DNA of 64,000 nt from Euglena gracilis (lineage: Eukaryota; Euglenida; Euglenophyceae; Euglenales), in the NCBI GenBank assembly GCA_039621445.1, contig CP154955.1:62165668-62229667 (forward strand), in the 5' to 3' direction. Under the pieces are notes generated by a model. It ran no database searches. It saw nothing but the letters and a program-made list of their open reading frames with translations, and had not been told where the DNA came from. The stretch's first letter is position 1. Every line of letters begins with the position of its first letter. The position numbers and the translations under genes are program-made. Positions 63,597-64,000 of the stretch are shown here, piece by piece.

Positions 63597-64000
63597 TCAG
63601 GTGGGGGGGGGGGGGCTGCCATTCCAGATTGATGCATGGGATAATTGGGCCCATGGTGTGGATTGTCAATTGGCAGAGCTGAACCGAAGTTTAACCCACT
63701 GGGAAAATATTGTGGAAAATTGGCTGGAAATTTTTGAGCAAGAATTCGGTGATAAAAACTCTCGAGCACAAGCCGAACTTTGACGTTAATTCTTTAAGAT
63801 GTGGGATGGAAAAAAAATGCTGAAATTTGCAGCCAATAACAGCAAAAACAGAAAAGTCAGGGGGCCATTCAGAGGTTGGTCAGCCATTTTTTTCACAGTG
63901 CCATCAGGGGGGAATGCGGTGGACAATATTGCAAACTCTCACAAGCAAACTTTGACAATCGAGGTTGAGAGGCAGGTTAGAAGAAACTTCTTGGTTTGAG
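63597..64000 (+). repeat. Dispersed repeat C, copy 3, cut by window end
   Basis: A G-run, then GGCTGCCATTCCAGATTGA and the rest of repeat C up to the window end. It differs from copies 1 and 2 by an insertion (GAATTCGGTGATAAAAACT). Confidence 0.75.

Noticed and set aside
1-64000. tRNA or rRNA genes
   Set aside because: No cloverleaf with conserved A/B-box or GGTTCGAATCC-type T-arm and no rRNA-like conserved segment was found by eye; a covariance-model scan would settle it.

Overview
The window is nuclear DNA of a eukaryote, most likely a protist or microalga. Evidence: a gene split into about 14 short GC-rich exons by long introns, a chromodomain Ty3/Gypsy polymerase, a LINE relic, many short terminal-inverted-repeat elements with G/C homopolymer ends, and (CA)n, (TA)n and (CATC)n microsatellites. 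No tRNA, rRNA or CRISPR array was recognised. The species cannot be named from the sequence.

Layout. 0-5.4 kb: copies of a dispersed repeat, including a foldback pair (935-1796), and a strand-biased GC-rich block. 5.4-14.3 kb, minus strand: a 5'-truncated, frameshifted chromodomain Ty3/Gypsy pol followed on the same strand by proline-rich ORFs and two related ORFs of about 600 codons; this DNA is dense in short perfect hairpins. 15.6-28.7 kb, minus strand: exons of one host gene of the CofD/YvcK-like (UPF0052) family, recognised by a collinear motif series. Several introns are GT-AG and at least three appear to be GC-AG. Its introns hold most of the small transposons of that stretch. 29-34 kb: introns or intergenic repeats. 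34.4-37.7 kb: a tandem duplication of an unknown compact ORF cluster. 38-53.7 kb: several dispersed repeats, some nested, with a few exon-like islands.

53.75-61.6 kb is different. It is AT-rich and gene-dense, with ORFs on both strands and at least four start codons preceded 40-67 bp upstream by AAAATTGA plus a T-run, the early-promoter motif of Mimivirus-like giant viruses. I read it as a decaying endogenous giant-virus-like fragment. It lies between two 31-bp imperfect direct repeats (53730-53760 and 61628-61658). It has been invaded by a host-type element (59400-59913) with a 5-bp target duplication. Removing the element and one duplication copy restores the frame of a coiled-coil pseudogene, so the island seems to share the genome with host transposons rather than being a chimeric contig. 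Several of its genes carry single frameshifts, one in an A-run; a homopolymer frameshift also occurs in the Ty3 pol, so assembly error must be weighed against decay.

61.7-64 kb returns to host sequence: tandem repeats, exon-like islands, a LINE C-terminal relic and a third copy of a dispersed repeat.
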